Origin: Bacillus subtilis subsp. subtilis
GTDB lineage: Bacteria > Pseudomonadota > Gammaproteobacteria > Xanthomonadales > Xanthomonadaceae
NCBI GenBank assembly: GCA_021733645.1
Contig: JAHREJ010000033.1
Location: forward strand, 1-49,646
Direction: 5' to 3'
Length of the DNA stretch: 49,646 nucleotides
Numbering within the stretch: position 1 is the first letter of the stretch; each line of letters begins with the position of its first letter. Made by a program: the position numbers and the translations under genes. Under the pieces are notes generated by a model, which made no database searches, was not told the DNA's origin, and saw nothing but the letters and a program-made list of their open reading frames with translations. This document shows positions 8,643-17,551 of this stretch, one piece after another.

Positions 8643-10616
8643 ATGCTGCAGAAACTTCGCGACAAGACCTCGGGCTGGATCGTTACCGTGATCCTGGGGC
8701 TGCTGATGATTCCGTTCCTGTTCGTGATCGACTCCAGCTACCTCGGTGGCGTGGGTGCGCAGAACGTGGCCAAGGTGGCGGCACCGCCGACCTGGTGGCG
8801 CTCGGCGCCGTCGTGGTGGCCGATGTCGTTCCTGTGGCAGCACCACGAGATCAGCTCGCAGGACTTCCGGGTGCGTTTCGAACAGGCCCGCCAGCAGGCG
8901 CGCCAGGAGCAGGGCGAGAACTTCGACCCGCGCGAGTTCGAAAGCACCGAGAACAAGCTGGCCGTGCTCGACCAGATGATCGACGAACAGGTCGTGCGCC
9001 TGGCCGGCGAACAGTCCGGCATCGTGATCGGTGACAACGCCGTACGCGAGTACATCGCCGCAATCCCGGCCTTCATCGGCGCTGATGGCAAGTTCAGCGA
9101 CAGCCAGTACCGGCTTGCGCTGGCCGGTGGCAATCCGCCGCGGACCCCGACCCAGTTCGAGGCGCTGGTGCGCGATAGCATCCAGCAGTCGGTGATTCCG
9201 TCGGCGCTGCAGGTGTCCGGCTTTGTGACCCCGGCGGAAACCGAACGCCTGCTCAAGCTGCTGGGCGAAACCCGTGACGTCGAACTGGCCGCGTTGCCGG
9301 AACTGCCGGCCGACACCGCCGAGGTGACCGACGCGCAGATCAAGCAGTGGTATGACAGCCACACCAAGGCGTTCCGCCAGCCGGAAACCGTGTCGCTGGA
9401 ATACGTGGAAATCAACGGCGCCAGCCTGCCGGCGGCCCCCGCTGCCGACGAGGCCACGCTGCGCAAGCGCTACGAAGACGAAAAGGCGCGCTTTGCCACG
9501 CCCGAACAGCGCCTGGCCTCGCACATCCTGATCGCCGCCGATGGCAGCGATCCGGCCAAGCTCAAGGCCGCCGAAGAAAAGGCGGCCCGCATCGCCGCCG
9601 ACGCGAAGAAGCCCGGTGCCGATTTCGCCGCCCTGGCCAAGGCCAACTCCGAAGACCCCGGTTCCAAGGAACACGGTGGCGATCTGGGCTGGGTCGAGCG
9701 TGGCGCGATGGTGAAGCCGTTCGAGGACGCGTTGTTCAACATGCAGGCCGGTGAAGTGACCGGGCCGGTCAAGACCGACTTCGGCTACCACGTGCTGCTG
9801 CTGCGCGAGAAGAAGGGCGGCGAAGGCCGGCCGTTCGAAGCAGTGCGTGACCAGCTCGCCGCCGAACAGCTCAAGGCTGACAACGAACGTGCCATCACCG
9901 ACCTGAGCGGCCGCCTGGTCGATCTGGTCTACAAGAACCCGACCTCGCTGGAAGGCCCGGCCAAGGAAATGGGCTTGCCGGTGCAGACGGTGGGCCCGTT
10001 CACCCGCACCACCGCCAGCGGCATCGCCGCCAACCCGGCAGTGCTGCGCGCGGCGTTCTCCGACGTGCTCACCCAGGACGGGACGGTCAGCGACCCGATC
10101 GAACTGGAGCCCAACCACACCGTGATGATCCGCGTGACCGACCACAGCCCCGAGCAGGCCATGCCGCTGGCCAAGGCGCGTGACCTGGTGATCGCCGCAA
10201 TCCGTGCCGAACGCGTCCGCGCCGCGTCGGAGAAGGCTGCCGATGCGGTGCTGGCCAAGCTCAAGGCTGGCCAGACGCTGCAGACCCTTGCCGCCAGCGA
10301 GAAGCTGCAGGTGAGCCCGATGCCGGGCCTGCCGCGTACGCAGCCGGTGCCGACCCCGGAAATCAATCGCGCCGTGTTCAGCGCTCCGTTGCCGGCAGAA
10401 GGCAAACCGAGCTACGGCAAGGTCGCCATGCAGGGCCATTACCTGGTGTTTGCGGTGAACAAGGTGAACCCGGGCAACCTGGACGAGATTCAGCCTGACC
10501 AGAAGAAGGCTTTCACCGATCAGCTCAACCAGATCGATGGCATGGCAGCGGCCAAGGCCTACATCGACGCGATGCGCAAGCATTACAAGGTGCAGACCGA
10601 GGAAGGCAACCTGTAA
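8643..10616 (+). CDS. ppiD: PpiD-like periplasmic folding chaperone
   Basis: PpiD is an inner-membrane-anchored periplasmic chaperone near the Sec translocon that helps outer-membrane proteins fold. The 657-residue product has one N-terminal membrane helix (about 12-30), a SurA-N-like chaperone region, and a parvulin domain at about 285-387 (RLASHILIAADGSDPAKLK; then GGDLGWVERGAMVKPFEDAL). Between the membrane helix and the chaperone region sits a tryptophan-rich stretch at 47-68 (PPTWWRSAPSWWP) that E. coli PpiD lacks. Two in-frame ATGs compete (8631 and 8643); neither has a good Shine-Dalgarno sequence, and 8643 gives the usual MLQKLRDK start. The position after lon-hup fits E. coli. A substrate of likely interest is the large autotransporter at 19924. 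Confidence 0.92.
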   Translation: MLQKLRDKTSGWIVTVILGLLMIPFLFVIDSSYLGGVGAQNVAKVAAPPTWWRSAPSWWPMSFLWQHHEISSQDFRVRFEQARQQARQEQGENFDPREFESTENKLAVLDQMIDEQVVRLAGEQSGIVIGDNAVREYIAAIPAFIGADGKFSDSQYRLALAGGNPPRTPTQFEALVRDSIQQSVIPSALQVSGFVTPAETERLLKLLGETRDVELAALPELPADTAEVTDAQIKQWYDSHTKAFRQPETVSLEYVEINGASLPAAPAADEATLRKRYEDEKARFATPEQRLASHILIAADGSDPAKLKAAEEKAARIAADAKKPGADFAALAKANSEDPGSKEHGGDLGWVERGAMVKPFEDALFNMQAGEVTGPVKTDFGYHVLLLREKKGGEGRPFEAVRDQLAAEQLKADNERAITDLSGRLVDLVYKNPTSLEGPAKEMGLPVQTVGPFTRTTASGIAANPAVLRAAFSDVLTQDGTVSDPIELEPNHTVMIRVTDHSPEQAMPLAKARDLVIAAIRAERVRAASEKAADAVLAKLKAGQTLQTLAASEKLQVSPMPGLPRTQPVPTPEINRAVFSAPLPAEGKPSYGKVAMQGHYLVFAVNKVNPGNLDEIQPDQKKAFTDQLNQIDGMAAAKAYIDAMRKHYKVQTEEGNL

Positions 10617-10636
10617 CCGGTTGAACACGCTTCACA

Positions 10637-10665
10637 CAGAAAGCCCGGCAATGCCGGGCTTTCTG
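10637..10665. terminator. Terminator hairpin after ppiD
   Basis: The 14-bp arms CAGAAAGCCCGGCA and TGCCGGGCTTTCTG flank a single central base; the T-rich part lies inside the stem. It could act from both sides. The core GCCCGGCAATGCCGGGC recurs at 10799-10815 in the other orientation. Confidence 0.6.
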
Positions 10666-10795
10666 CGTGATGGGGCAGGGGCCAGCCCCTCCGGTGGGGT
10701 TGCCCCCCAGCCGAACGCCGACCGTACCGTTCAGCGCAATGCCGGCATGACCTTCGTCGAAGGCATCGCACATGCCCCCACGCCCCCGGAAACAA

Positions 10796-10820
10796 CGATG
10801 CCCGGCATTGCCGGGCATCG
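10796..10820 (-). terminator. Hairpin after mltD, possible weak terminator
   Basis: The palindrome CGATGCCCGGCA/TGCCGGGCATCG is followed on the minus strand by TTGTTT. It lies about 40 nt past the mltD stop and shares its core with the ppiD hairpin at 10637. Confidence 0.45.
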
Positions 10821-10858
10821 GATCGGGCAAGTGCAGCGGGGCAGCGCCCCGCGCTGCG

Positions 10859-12076
10859 TCAGTCTTCCACGCGCAGGACTGCACCGGGTTTCAGCACGCT
10901 GCTGCCACTGAGCCCATTGAGCGACAGCAGCGCCTTGAGCGGCATGCCATAGCGGCGCGCGATGGTCCAGGCCGATTCGCCGTCACGCACGGTGTGGCGG
11001 CGGCTGCGCGGGCGATCGGCGCTGCTGGCCACCGTGCGAGCCACGCTGGGCGTGCGTGCGGTGGTGCTGGCGGGGGTGGCCTCGGGCGAGGTCGCGGCGG
11101 TGTCCACGGCCGCGACCAACACGCTGGCATCCACCGGGGCATGGCTGGCCGGGGCCAACACGGTCACCTGACCGCTGGGACGGCCCTTGCCGCTGGCCAG
11201 GGCCGGGTTGAGCCGGGCGATCCGCGCCGGGTCCAGCGAGCGTTGTGCGGCCCACTGCTGGACGCTGGTGCCGGCCGGCAGGGTGTGCCCCTTCAGTACC
11301 GGCACGGTGCGGTCCAGCGAGGCCATCACGGCCGGCTTGGTTTCGGCGTTTTCCAGCACGCAGGCCAGGGCGTGCAGCTTCTCGACGTAGGCATAGGTGA
11401 TCGGCGACAGCCCCGGCAGTTCGGCCGGGCGCGCGTTCTGCGCATTCATGCCGGCCTTGCGCAGCGATTGCAGCACCCGGTACTCACCGGCGTTGTACGC
11501 CATCGTGGCCAGTCGCCAGTCGCCGCCGAACATGCCGTGCAGGGTCTTGAGGTAGCGCACCGCCGCCTGGGTGGAGTCCACCGCGGAGAGGCGGCCGTCG
11601 TACCCGGCGGTCATCTGCACCCGGTGGTTCTTGGCGGTGGTGGCAATGAACTGCCACAGCCCGGCCGGGCCGCTGCCATTGCGGGCGTTGGGCCGGTAGC
11701 CACTTTCCACGAAGGGAATCAGCGCGAACTCGGTCGGCAGGTTGGAACGGCGCAGTTCTTCGACCACATAGCCGAACAGCACCAGGGCATCGTCATCGGT
11801 GTTGGCCAGCCGCGACGGGGCGTGCGCGAACTGCTTCTGCCAGCGCGGGCTGGTGGCCTCTGCATTGCAGGTGGGCTCGGCCAGGCCATCGCGGAAGCTG
11901 GCGAAAATCTCCTGCCCGTTGCGCACCGATGCCGGCGGCAGGGCGGCGGGGTCCAGTGGCAGCTGTGAGAGCCCGGCCACGTTCTGCGACATTCCCGCAC
12001 TCAACGACTGGGCGCTCGCGCCGCCGGCCGTGGACAGCGCCAGGCCGAGCGCGAGCGGCAACAATCGCCGGCTCAT
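10859..12076 (-). CDS. mltD: Membrane-bound lytic murein transglycosylase D-like protein
   Basis: MltD cleaves peptidoglycan glycan strands to give 1,6-anhydro ends. The 405-residue product has a signal peptide (about 1-22), a soluble lytic transglycosylase domain at about 100-220 with catalytic Glu124 in [10 protein letters not shown] and the following GPAGLWQF and AYNAGE motifs, and one C-terminal LysM domain at about 358-405 ([18 protein letters not shown]). A Ser/Thr/Ala/Pro-rich linker joins them. Two differences from E. coli MltD are visible: no lipobox cysteine after the signal, and one LysM instead of two. Its ATG overlaps the gloB stop by four bases (ATGA), so the two are translationally coupled. 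The gloB-mltD pairing is the same as in E. coli. Confidence 0.9.
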   Translation of the reverse strand: MSRRLLPLALGLALSTAGGASAQSLSAGMSQNVAGLSQLPLDPAALPPASVRNGQEIFASFRDGLAEPTCNAEATSPRWQKQFAHAPSRLANTDDDALVLFGYVVEELRRSNLPTEFALIPFVESGYRPNARNGSGPAGLWQFIATTAKNHRVQMTAGYDGRLSAVDSTQAAVRYLKTLHGMFGGDWRLATMAYNAGEYRVLQSLRKAGMNAQNARPAELPGLSPITYAYVEKLHALACVLENAETKPAVMASLDRTVPVLKGHTLPAGTSVQQWAAQRSLDPARIARLNPALASGKGRPSGQVTVLAPASHAPVDASVLVAAVDTAATSPEATPASTTARTPSVARTVASSADRPRSRRHTVRDGESAWTIARRYGMPLKALLSLNGLSGSSVLKPGAVLRVED

Positions 12077-12840
12077 GTACGGAATCCGTCTTTCCAGCCG
12101 CGCAGACCTGCGACGACATCGACTTCATCGGTGACGGGGCGACCCAGGTAGGCACTGACGGCCTGCTGGATCGAGGGCGTTCCGGTGCGCAGGAACGGAT
12201 TGCAGTGAAGCTCGCTGGCCAGTGACACGGGCAGCGTGGGGCGGTCATCGCGGCGCATGGCCAGGGCCTCCTCATGGCGCTGCAGCAACGCAGCGTTGGT
12301 GGGGTCGACGTGCCGCGCGAAGACGGCATTTGACACGGTGTATTCGTGCCCGCAGCACAACAGCAGGTGCGGCGGCAGGGACGCCAGCTTGTGCAGGGAA
12401 GCCAGAAGCTGGGACGGCGTACCTTCGAACATGCGGCCACAGCCCAGGCTGAACAACGCGTCTCCGCTGAAAAGGTATTCAGCGGTGTGAAACGCGATGT
12501 GGAACCGGGTGTGGCCGGGCACGGATACTACGTGGAACCTTTGGCCCAATGCCTGAATGGATTCACCTTCGGACACCCGATGGGTGGCCAACGGGATCCG
12601 CGGATCGGCCGGCGCATACACCGCAAGCCCCGGGAAACGGGCCTGCAGCCCGGCGACACCGCCGATATGATCGTCATGGTGATGGGTGAGCAGGATCGCT
12701 GTCGGGGTCCATCCCTGCTGCGCTGCGGCAGCCAGGACCGGCGCTGCCTGGCCCGGATCGACCACCACGGCCTGCCCGTCGTCGGCGACCAGCACCCAGA
12801 TGTAGTTGTCCGCAAATGCGGGTAAGGCAGTGAGTCGCAT
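12073..12840 (-). CDS. gloB: Hydroxyacylglutathione hydrolase (glyoxalase II)
   Basis: Glyoxalase II hydrolyses S-lactoylglutathione to lactate and glutathione, the second step of methylglyoxal detoxification. The 255-residue product has the binuclear metal site: His53, His55, Asp57 and His58 (THHHDDH), His111 (PGHT), Asp128 (FSGDAL) and His166 (CCGHEY). The usual GHT-x-GH segment reads GHTRFH here. The start at 12840 ([15 protein letters not shown]) is standard for the family. It is divergent from the methyltransferase gene at 12852, with 11 nt between start codons, and coupled to mltD. Confidence 0.95.
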   Translation of the reverse strand: MRLTALPAFADNYIWVLVADDGQAVVVDPGQAAPVLAAAAQQGWTPTAILLTHHHDDHIGGVAGLQARFPGLAVYAPADPRIPLATHRVSEGESIQALGQRFHVVSVPGHTRFHIAFHTAEYLFSGDALFSLGCGRMFEGTPSQLLASLHKLASLPPHLLLCCGHEYTVSNAVFARHVDPTNAALLQRHEEALAMRRDDRPTLPVSLASELHCNPFLRTGTPSIQQAVSAYLGRPVTDEVDVVAGLRGWKDGFRT

Positions 12841-12851
12841 AGAATTGGACC

Positions 12852-13496
12852 ATGCCCCCCGCGCCGAGCCCCCGTCAAGTTGTAGTCGCATCCTGGTTTG
12901 ATACTGAACCGGCGCAGGTACTGCGCCAGTTGGAGTTCCAGCGCCTGATGCCACTGCTGGCCGAACACCCGGTGACCCCGTGGCTGTGGCTGGCCCCGAC
13001 GGCCTCGTGGGCGGCGTTGCCGGACCTGCCCGGGCGCGGCCTGCGCCTGCATCGGGACGCCACCGGCTATGCCGGCGACACCCGCTGCGGGCTGCCGCTG
13101 CCGTTGCCCGATGAAAGCGTCAACGCCATCGTGCTGCAGCACGTGACCGCCCGCGACGCCGAACAGCTGATCGCCGAATGCGCGCGGGTGCTGATGCCGG
13201 GGGGGCGGCTGTGGCTGTCCACGCTCAATCCGTTCAGCCCCTACCGCCGCCAATGGCGCCAGCATGGGCTGGTGGTGCGCAGTCCGCAGCGGCTGCGCCA
13301 CACCCTGGAGCGCGCCGGGCTGGCGTGCCAGCGCATTGATTACCTGGGGCCGATGTGGCGCGACCGCGCGCCCGGTCAGCGCAGCCTGGCAGCGCTGCGC
13401 GCGGCCTGCCTGTTCACCGCCGAGAAACGCACCCTGGCCCTGCCAGGACCTACGCCACTGCCGGTACGCCGTTGGCACGGCACCGTGGCGACCTGA
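12852..13496 (+). CDS. YafS-like SAM-dependent methyltransferase-fold protein
   Basis: The 214-residue product resembles YafS, which occupies the same place between gloB and rnhA in E. coli. The C-terminal half of a class I methyltransferase fold is plain: [16 protein letters not shown], then [22 protein letters not shown]. The glycine-rich SAM-binding motif I is not recognisable in the N-terminal half, so substrate and even catalysis are unknown. It begins 11 nt from the divergent gloB start and is followed by rnhA after 11 nt, so methyltransferase-rnhA-dnaQ probably form one operon. Confidence 0.75.
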   Translation: MPPAPSPRQVVVASWFDTEPAQVLRQLEFQRLMPLLAEHPVTPWLWLAPTASWAALPDLPGRGLRLHRDATGYAGDTRCGLPLPLPDESVNAIVLQHVTARDAEQLIAECARVLMPGGRLWLSTLNPFSPYRRQWRQHGLVVRSPQRLRHTLERAGLACQRIDYLGPMWRDRAPGQRSLAALRAACLFTAEKRTLALPGPTPLPVRRWHGTVAT

Positions 13497-13507
13497 TCTG
13501 GAATGCA

Positions 13508-13960
13508 ATGAAGACCATAGAAATACACACCGACGGTTCCTGCCTTGGCAATCCCGGCCCCGGCGGCTGGGCGGCGTTGCTGCGCTACAACGCGCACGAG
13601 CGTGAGTTGAGCGGCGGTGAAGCGCACACCACCAACAACCGGATGGAGCTGATGGCGGCCATTTCCGGGCTGGAAGCACTGAACGAGCCGTGCAACATCG
13701 TGCTGTTCACCGATTCGCAGTACGTGCGCCAGGGCCTGACCCAATGGATGCCCGGCTGGATCCGCAAGAACTGGAAGACCGCCGGCGGCGACCCGGTCAA
13801 GAACCGTGAGCTGTGGGAGCGTCTGCACGCGGCCACCCTGATGCATACCATCGACTGGCGCTGGGTAAAGGGCCACTCCGGCGACCCGGACAACGAGCGG
13901 GTGGACCAGCTGGCCCGCGACGCGGCGGTCCGGATCCGCGCCGCCGGCCCGGTACACTGA
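13508..13960 (+). CDS. rnhA: Ribonuclease HI
   Basis: RNase HI cuts the RNA strand of RNA-DNA hybrids. The 150-residue product has the four catalytic acids Asp9 (IHTDGS), Glu47 (NNRMELMA), Asp69 (FTDSQYV) and Asp133 (NERVDQLA), and His123 in [11 protein letters not shown]. The basic-protrusion region ([16 protein letters not shown]) is present. The ATG at 13508 is chosen because the first beta strand starts there. dnaQ follows after 3 nt; here the two genes run the same way, unlike the divergent E. coli pair. Confidence 0.97.
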   Translation: MKTIEIHTDGSCLGNPGPGGWAALLRYNAHERELSGGEAHTTNNRMELMAAISGLEALNEPCNIVLFTDSQYVRQGLTQWMPGWIRKNWKTAGGDPVKNRELWERLHAATLMHTIDWRWVKGHSGDPDNERVDQLARDAAVRIRAAGPVH

Positions 13961-13963
13961 GCC

Positions 13964-14689
13964 ATGCGTCAGATCATCCTGGATACCGAAACCACCGGCC
14001 TGGAATGGCGAAAGGGCAACCGCATCGTCGAAATCGGCTGTGTGGAGCTCCTTGAGCGCCGGCCCAGCGGCAACAACTACCACCAGTACCTCAAGCCGGA
14101 CTGCGAGTTCGAGCAGGGCGCCCAGGAAGTCACTGGGCTCACCCTGGAGTTCCTGGCGGACAAACCGGTGTTCGCGCAGATCGCCGAGGAGTTCCTGGCG
14201 TTCATCGACGGCGCCGAGCTGATCATCCACAACGCCGCCTTCGATCTGGGTTTCCTCGACAACGAACTGTCGTTGCTGGGCGACCATTACGGGAAGATCA
14301 CCGATCGCTGCACGGTGATCGATACGCTGAAGATGGCGCGCGAGCGCTTCCCGGGCCAGCGCAATTCGCTGGACGCGCTGTGCAAGCGGCTGGGCGTGGA
14401 CAACGCGCACCGCCAGCTGCACGGCGGCCTGCTCGATGCGCAGATCCTGGGCGATGTCTACATTGCGCTGACGTCGGGCCAGGAAGAAATCGGCTTCGGT
14501 TCGGCCGACGACGCCCAGCGCGGCAGCGCGCATGCCCAGGCCTTCGATACCTCGCGCCTGCTGCCGCGTCCGCGGGTGGTGGCCACCGCCTCGGAGCGGG
14601 ACGCACACCAGGCGCGCCTGGAAAAGCTGCGCAAGAAGGCCGGCCATGCCATCTGGGATGGCCCGAAGGTCGAAGAGGCGGTGGCGTAG
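13964..14689 (+). CDS. dnaQ: DNA polymerase III epsilon subunit (3'-5' proofreading exonuclease)
   Basis: Epsilon proofreads for the replicative polymerase. The 241-residue product has the DEDDh active site: Asp7 and Glu9 (LDTETTG), Asp94 (HNAAFDLGF), His153 and Asp158 (HGGLLDAQIL). The C-terminal segment after about 185 would bind the alpha subunit. It starts 3 nt after the rnhA stop, so it is translated from the same message. A perfect hairpin at 14708 ends the operon against the converging phosphatase gene. Confidence 0.96.
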   Translation: MRQIILDTETTGLEWRKGNRIVEIGCVELLERRPSGNNYHQYLKPDCEFEQGAQEVTGLTLEFLADKPVFAQIAEEFLAFIDGAELIIHNAAFDLGFLDNELSLLGDHYGKITDRCTVIDTLKMARERFPGQRNSLDALCKRLGVDNAHRQLHGGLLDAQILGDVYIALTSGQEEIGFGSADDAQRGSAHAQAFDTSRLLPRPRVVATASERDAHQARLEKLRKKAGHAIWDGPKVEEAVA

Positions 14690-14707
14690 CGGCCTTGCAG
14701 ATCGGCA

Positions 14708-14730
14708 GGTCACGACCGTTGGTCGTGACC
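14708..14730. terminator. Bidirectional hairpin between dnaQ and the PP2C gene
   Basis: The arms GGTCACGACC and GGTCGTGACC (10 bp, loop GTT) lie between two converging genes, 18 nt after dnaQ and 8 nt after the phosphatase stop. There is no T-run on either side. Confidence 0.55.
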
Positions 14731-14738
14731 CTGTTCAC

Positions 14739-15443
14739 TCAGTGGCAACGCACCAGAATCACGGTGATGTTGTCCGACCCGCCGCCATCCAGGGCGGCGG
14801 CCACCAGCGTATCCACGCATTCCTGCGCGCTGGCGTCGTCGTAGGCCAGGGTGCGGGCGATGCCGTTGTCCTCCACTTCCTCGGTCAGGCCGTCGCTGCA
14901 CAGCAGCAGCTGCATGCCCGGGCGCAGTTCACCGGTGGTGGTGGCCACGTTCAGATGGGCCGGGTCGGTCACGCCCAGCGCCTGGGTCACCACGTTGCGG
15001 TGCGGGTGGGCGCGCGCCTGTTCAGCGGTCAGGTTGCCCTGGGCGACCATCTCCTGGACCACGCTGTGGTCCTGGCTGAGCTGGGCCAGCTTGCCGTCGC
15101 GCCACAGGTAGGCGCGGCTGTCGCCGACCCAGGCCACTTCGTAGCGGTTGCCCTGGACGCGCGCGGCCACCACGGTGGTGCCCATCGGCAGGCTGTCGTT
15201 GCGCCGCCGCGAGGTGCGGATGATTTCTTCATCGGCCACGCGGATGGCGTGGGCCAGGGTGGCGCCGTGGCGGATCTCGCGCACGATGGTCTCGCGCGCC
15301 AGCGCGCTGGCGACCTCGCCGCAGGCGTGTCCGCCCATGCCGTCGGCCACCAGCCACAACGCCAGTTCGCCATCGCCGTAGTAGGTGTCCTCGTTGAGGT
15401 CACGGCGCAGGCCGGGGTGGGTGAGGTGTCCGAATTCGATCAT
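14739..15443 (-). CDS. PP2C-family serine/threonine protein phosphatase
   Basis: This is a metal-dependent phosphatase of the Stp/PppA type that removes phosphate from Ser/Thr. The 234-residue product has the conserved PP2C motifs: Arg14 and Asn-Glu-Asp 17-19 (RRDLNEDTYYGD), Asp34 (VADGMGGH), Asp108 (VGDSRAYL), Asp184 (SDGLTEE) and Asp224-Asn225 (SDNITVILV). It is a bare catalytic domain. The start at 15443 gives the typical MIEFGHLTHPG opening; an upstream in-frame ATG at 15551 would add 36 unconserved residues. No partner kinase lies next to it. Confidence 0.9.
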   Translation of the reverse strand: MIEFGHLTHPGLRRDLNEDTYYGDGELALWLVADGMGGHACGEVASALARETIVREIRHGATLAHAIRVADEEIIRTSRRRNDSLPMGTTVVAARVQGNRYEVAWVGDSRAYLWRDGKLAQLSQDHSVVQEMVAQGNLTAEQARAHPHRNVVTQALGVTDPAHLNVATTTGELRPGMQLLLCSDGLTEEVEDNGIARTLAYDDASAQECVDTLVAAALDGGGSDNITVILVRCH

Positions 15444-15555
15444 GGGTGGGCTGCAGCCAGGGGACGTTGCGGGGAATAACGGCATGATCGCGGCCCGCCG
15501 GACATCCGGCAAGGCATCCATACAGAAGAAATTCACGTCTTGTACGCGCAATGAC

Positions 15556-15584
15556 TTGTCGCCAGCGCCTCCTGCCCGTATTAT
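15556..15584 (+). promoter_or_regulatory. Sigma-70 promoter of tRNA-Ser(CGA)
   Basis: TTGTCG (15556-15561), a 17-nt spacer and TATTAT (15579-15584) lie 27 nt before the tRNA, with a GC-rich discriminator. Confidence 0.65.
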
Positions 15585-15611
15585 TCGCGTCCCGGTTCGC
15601 CGGGACCATCT

Positions 15612-15702
15612 GGAGAGGTGGCAGAGCGGTTGAATGTACCTGACTCGAAATCAGGCAGGCGTTTATAGCGCCTCGGGGGTTCGAATCCCCCCCTCTCCGC
15701 CA
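15612..15702 (+). tRNA. tRNA-Ser (CGA)
   Basis: A 91-nt class II tRNA with encoded CCA. The acceptor GGAGAGG pairs with CCTCTCC, the variable arm is long, and the T arm contains GGTTCGAATCC. The anticodon loop CTCGAAA gives CGA. Its last four bases form part of the inverted repeat at 15699. Confidence 0.94.
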
Positions 15703-15755
15703 GACACAAAGAAAAAGGGCTGCCCGGTGGGTGGTCCTTTTTCTTTGTGTCTGGC
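15699..15755 (+). repeat. 20-bp perfect inverted repeat over the tRNA-Ser 3' end
   Basis: Arm 1 (15699-15718) begins in the tRNA CCA end; arm 2 (15736-15755) is its exact reverse complement, and the loop is 17 nt. Arm 2 starts CCTTTTTCTTT, so this hairpin may also serve as the tRNA terminator. The overlap with the mature tRNA end is unusual. Confidence 0.85.
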
Positions 15756-15997
15756 GCGGGATGCGACAGCGCTGCGCGCCGTCGCCCCAAACGCTGCTGT
15801 GCAGCGTTTGGGCCCGTCCCTTTGCCTGCCTCTCCCCGCCCCTGTCGGGGCAGCCCCTCAACAGAGGGGCTTGTGCCTTGGTTGGGGTTGCGCGCCACCG
15901 CAGACACTGCCGAACGCGAAGACAGGCGCAACAACCGCCCACCTGCGTTCCACGCCACGTCCGTTAAACTGGCAGCCACCTGTAACGGATGGCCCCC
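15756..15997. other. Non-coding gap with a perfect 12-bp hairpin
   Basis: No gene is visible. A hairpin with arms CCCAAACGCTGC (15786-15797) and GCAGCGTTTGGG (15801-15812) around TGT, and smaller palindromes near 15838-15870, suggest structured or repetitive DNA. The leader of the DUF6165 gene occupies the right end. Confidence 0.5.
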
Positions 15998-16405
15998 ATG
16001 ACCGCTGAAATCCTCGTTCCCGTGTCCTTCGGCGAGCTGCTGGACAAGATCTCGATCCTGCAGATCAAATCCGAGCGTATCGACGATGCGGCCAAGCTGG
16101 CCAACATCCACGCCGAGTTGAGCGCGCTGGAGAAGACCTGGATGGCGCATCCGGCCGCGGTCAAGGACATTGCCCGCCTGCGCGCCGAGCTGAAGGCGGT
16201 CAACGAACGCCTGTGGGACATCGAGGACAACATCCGCCTGCAGGACAAGGCGCAGGCCTTCGACGCGGATTTTGTCGCCCTGGCGCGCAGTGTGTACCTG
16301 CAGAACGACGAGCGCGCCCGCATCAAGAAGGCCATCAACCTGGCACTGGGCTCGGGCTACGTGGAAGAGAAGTCATACAAGGATTACGCGCCCAAGGGCG
16401 CATGA
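15998..16405 (+). CDS. DUF6165-family protein
   Basis: The 135-residue product is a small, charged, largely helical protein. It opens with the conserved ILVPVSFGELLDKISILQIK segment and continues with heptad-like stretches (LSALEKTW, LKAVNERLWDIEDNIRLQDK), suggesting a coiled coil. I recognise the family by recall; its function is unknown. No signal peptide or membrane segment is present. The start at 15998 is preferred over 15989 because GGA lies 8 nt before it. It converges with opsX. Confidence 0.75.
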   Translation: MTAEILVPVSFGELLDKISILQIKSERIDDAAKLANIHAELSALEKTWMAHPAAVKDIARLRAELKAVNERLWDIEDNIRLQDKAQAFDADFVALARSVYLQNDERARIKKAINLALGSGYVEEKSYKDYAPKGA

Positions 16406-16480
16406 CCCTGGCGCCATCGCAACGTCGGGCAGGTGCCCGGATGGCGCCCGACGGTGCCGGCCAGCGGCCGGCCCTGGCGC

Positions 16481-17530
16481 TCAGGCTGGCCGATGATCGG
16501 CCACATACCGCTCGAAGGCGGCGATGCCGTCGTCAACGGTGATCAGCTGCATCACGTCGTCGAATTCGACCTTGGCACCCCATTTCAGTTCAGCCGCCGG
16601 CCTGTGCAGGTACCTGCGTGCGGCATCGTCGTAGCGGTCCACGCAGTAGCGGCGGTCCGAATAGGGCCCGCTGCGGTGGGGGTTGCTGGCCGCGTGCAGG
16701 CCAAGCACCTTGGTCCCCATCGCGTTGGCGATGTGCATCGGGCCCGAATCGGGGGTCATCACCAGCGCGGCGCGGGCCAGCAGGGCCGGCAGCTGCTTCA
16801 GCGTGTCCTTGCCCACCAGGTCCAGCGCCGGGGTGTGCAACTGGGCCAGGATGGCGTCGGCCATGCCGCGTTCCAGATCGCTGCGCCCACCGCACAGCAC
16901 CACCTGCCAGCCGCGTGCGCTGGCATGGTTGGCCACCGCGGCATAACGGTCGGCATACCAGTTGCGACGGACGTGGCTGGAACACGGCGAGATCATCAGC
17001 ACCGGGCGGCCATCGTCCTGCCACTGTGCCTGCGCCCAGTCCACCGCCGCCGGCGGCACGGCCAGATCCCAGCTGACCTGCGTCTGCTCCAGGCCCAGCG
17101 GCTCGCAGAAGCTGCCGATCGCATCCAGGACGTGGATGCCGGGGCGGTCGGGGATGCGCTCGTTGATGAAAAGTCCGTGAAGGTCTTTGGAGCGCGCCTT
17201 GTCGTAGCCGATTCGGCGCCTGGCCGGCACGAACGCCGACAATACGTTGGCGCGGAACGCGACCTGCATCTGCAGCAGCGCTTCGAATCGGCCCGGCGGG
17301 AAGGTGGCGCGCAGTGCCCGCATGCCGGCCAGGCCGGTCTTCTTGTCGTAGGGGTGGAACACCACGCCGGGCAGTCCGTCGAGCAGTTTCTGGCCGGCCT
17401 TGTCGATGATCCAGTGCAGCGCCACGCCGGGCCTGGCCTGCTGCAGGGTCCGCACCAGCGGCACCACGTGGGTGACATCGCCCAAGGCGGACAAACGCAA
17501 AAGACACAAGGAAGAGGACGTTGGTGCCAT
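16481..17530 (-). CDS. opsX: OpsX-like heptosyltransferase (GT9), LPS inner core
   Basis: This family-9 glycosyltransferase probably transfers heptose from ADP-heptose onto phosphorylated Kdo of the lipopolysaccharide inner core, on the cytoplasmic side of the inner membrane. The 349-residue product has the GT9 N-terminal motif ([19 protein letters not shown]) and the C-terminal nucleotide-sugar site ([22 protein letters not shown]). The motif [13 protein letters not shown] is typical of OpsX rather than WaaF. The divergent kdkA gene encodes the Kdo kinase, and OpsX-type enzymes act on Kdo-phosphate in Haemophilus, so context and family agree. The start at 17530 is 21 nt from the kdkA start, leaving almost no room for two promoters. 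Confidence 0.85.
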   Translation of the reverse strand: MAPTSSSLCLLRLSALGDVTHVVPLVRTLQQARPGVALHWIIDKAGQKLLDGLPGVVFHPYDKKTGLAGMRALRATFPPGRFEALLQMQVAFRANVLSAFVPARRRIGYDKARSKDLHGLFINERIPDRPGIHVLDAIGSFCEPLGLEQTQVSWDLAVPPAAVDWAQAQWQDDGRPVLMISPCSSHVRRNWYADRYAAVANHASARGWQVVLCGGRSDLERGMADAILAQLHTPALDLVGKDTLKQLPALLARAALVMTPDSGPMHIANAMGTKVLGLHAASNPHRSGPYSDRRYCVDRYDDAARRYLHRPAAELKWGAKVEFDDVMQLITVDDGIAAFERYVADHRPA

Positions 17531-17551
17531 GGTGTTGTTAGACTCGAAGGA

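Noticed and set aside
15612..15997. Integrated element at tRNA-Ser(CGA)
   Set aside because: The inverted repeat overlaps the tRNA end, but there is no integrase and no direct repeat of the tRNA 3' end elsewhere in the window.
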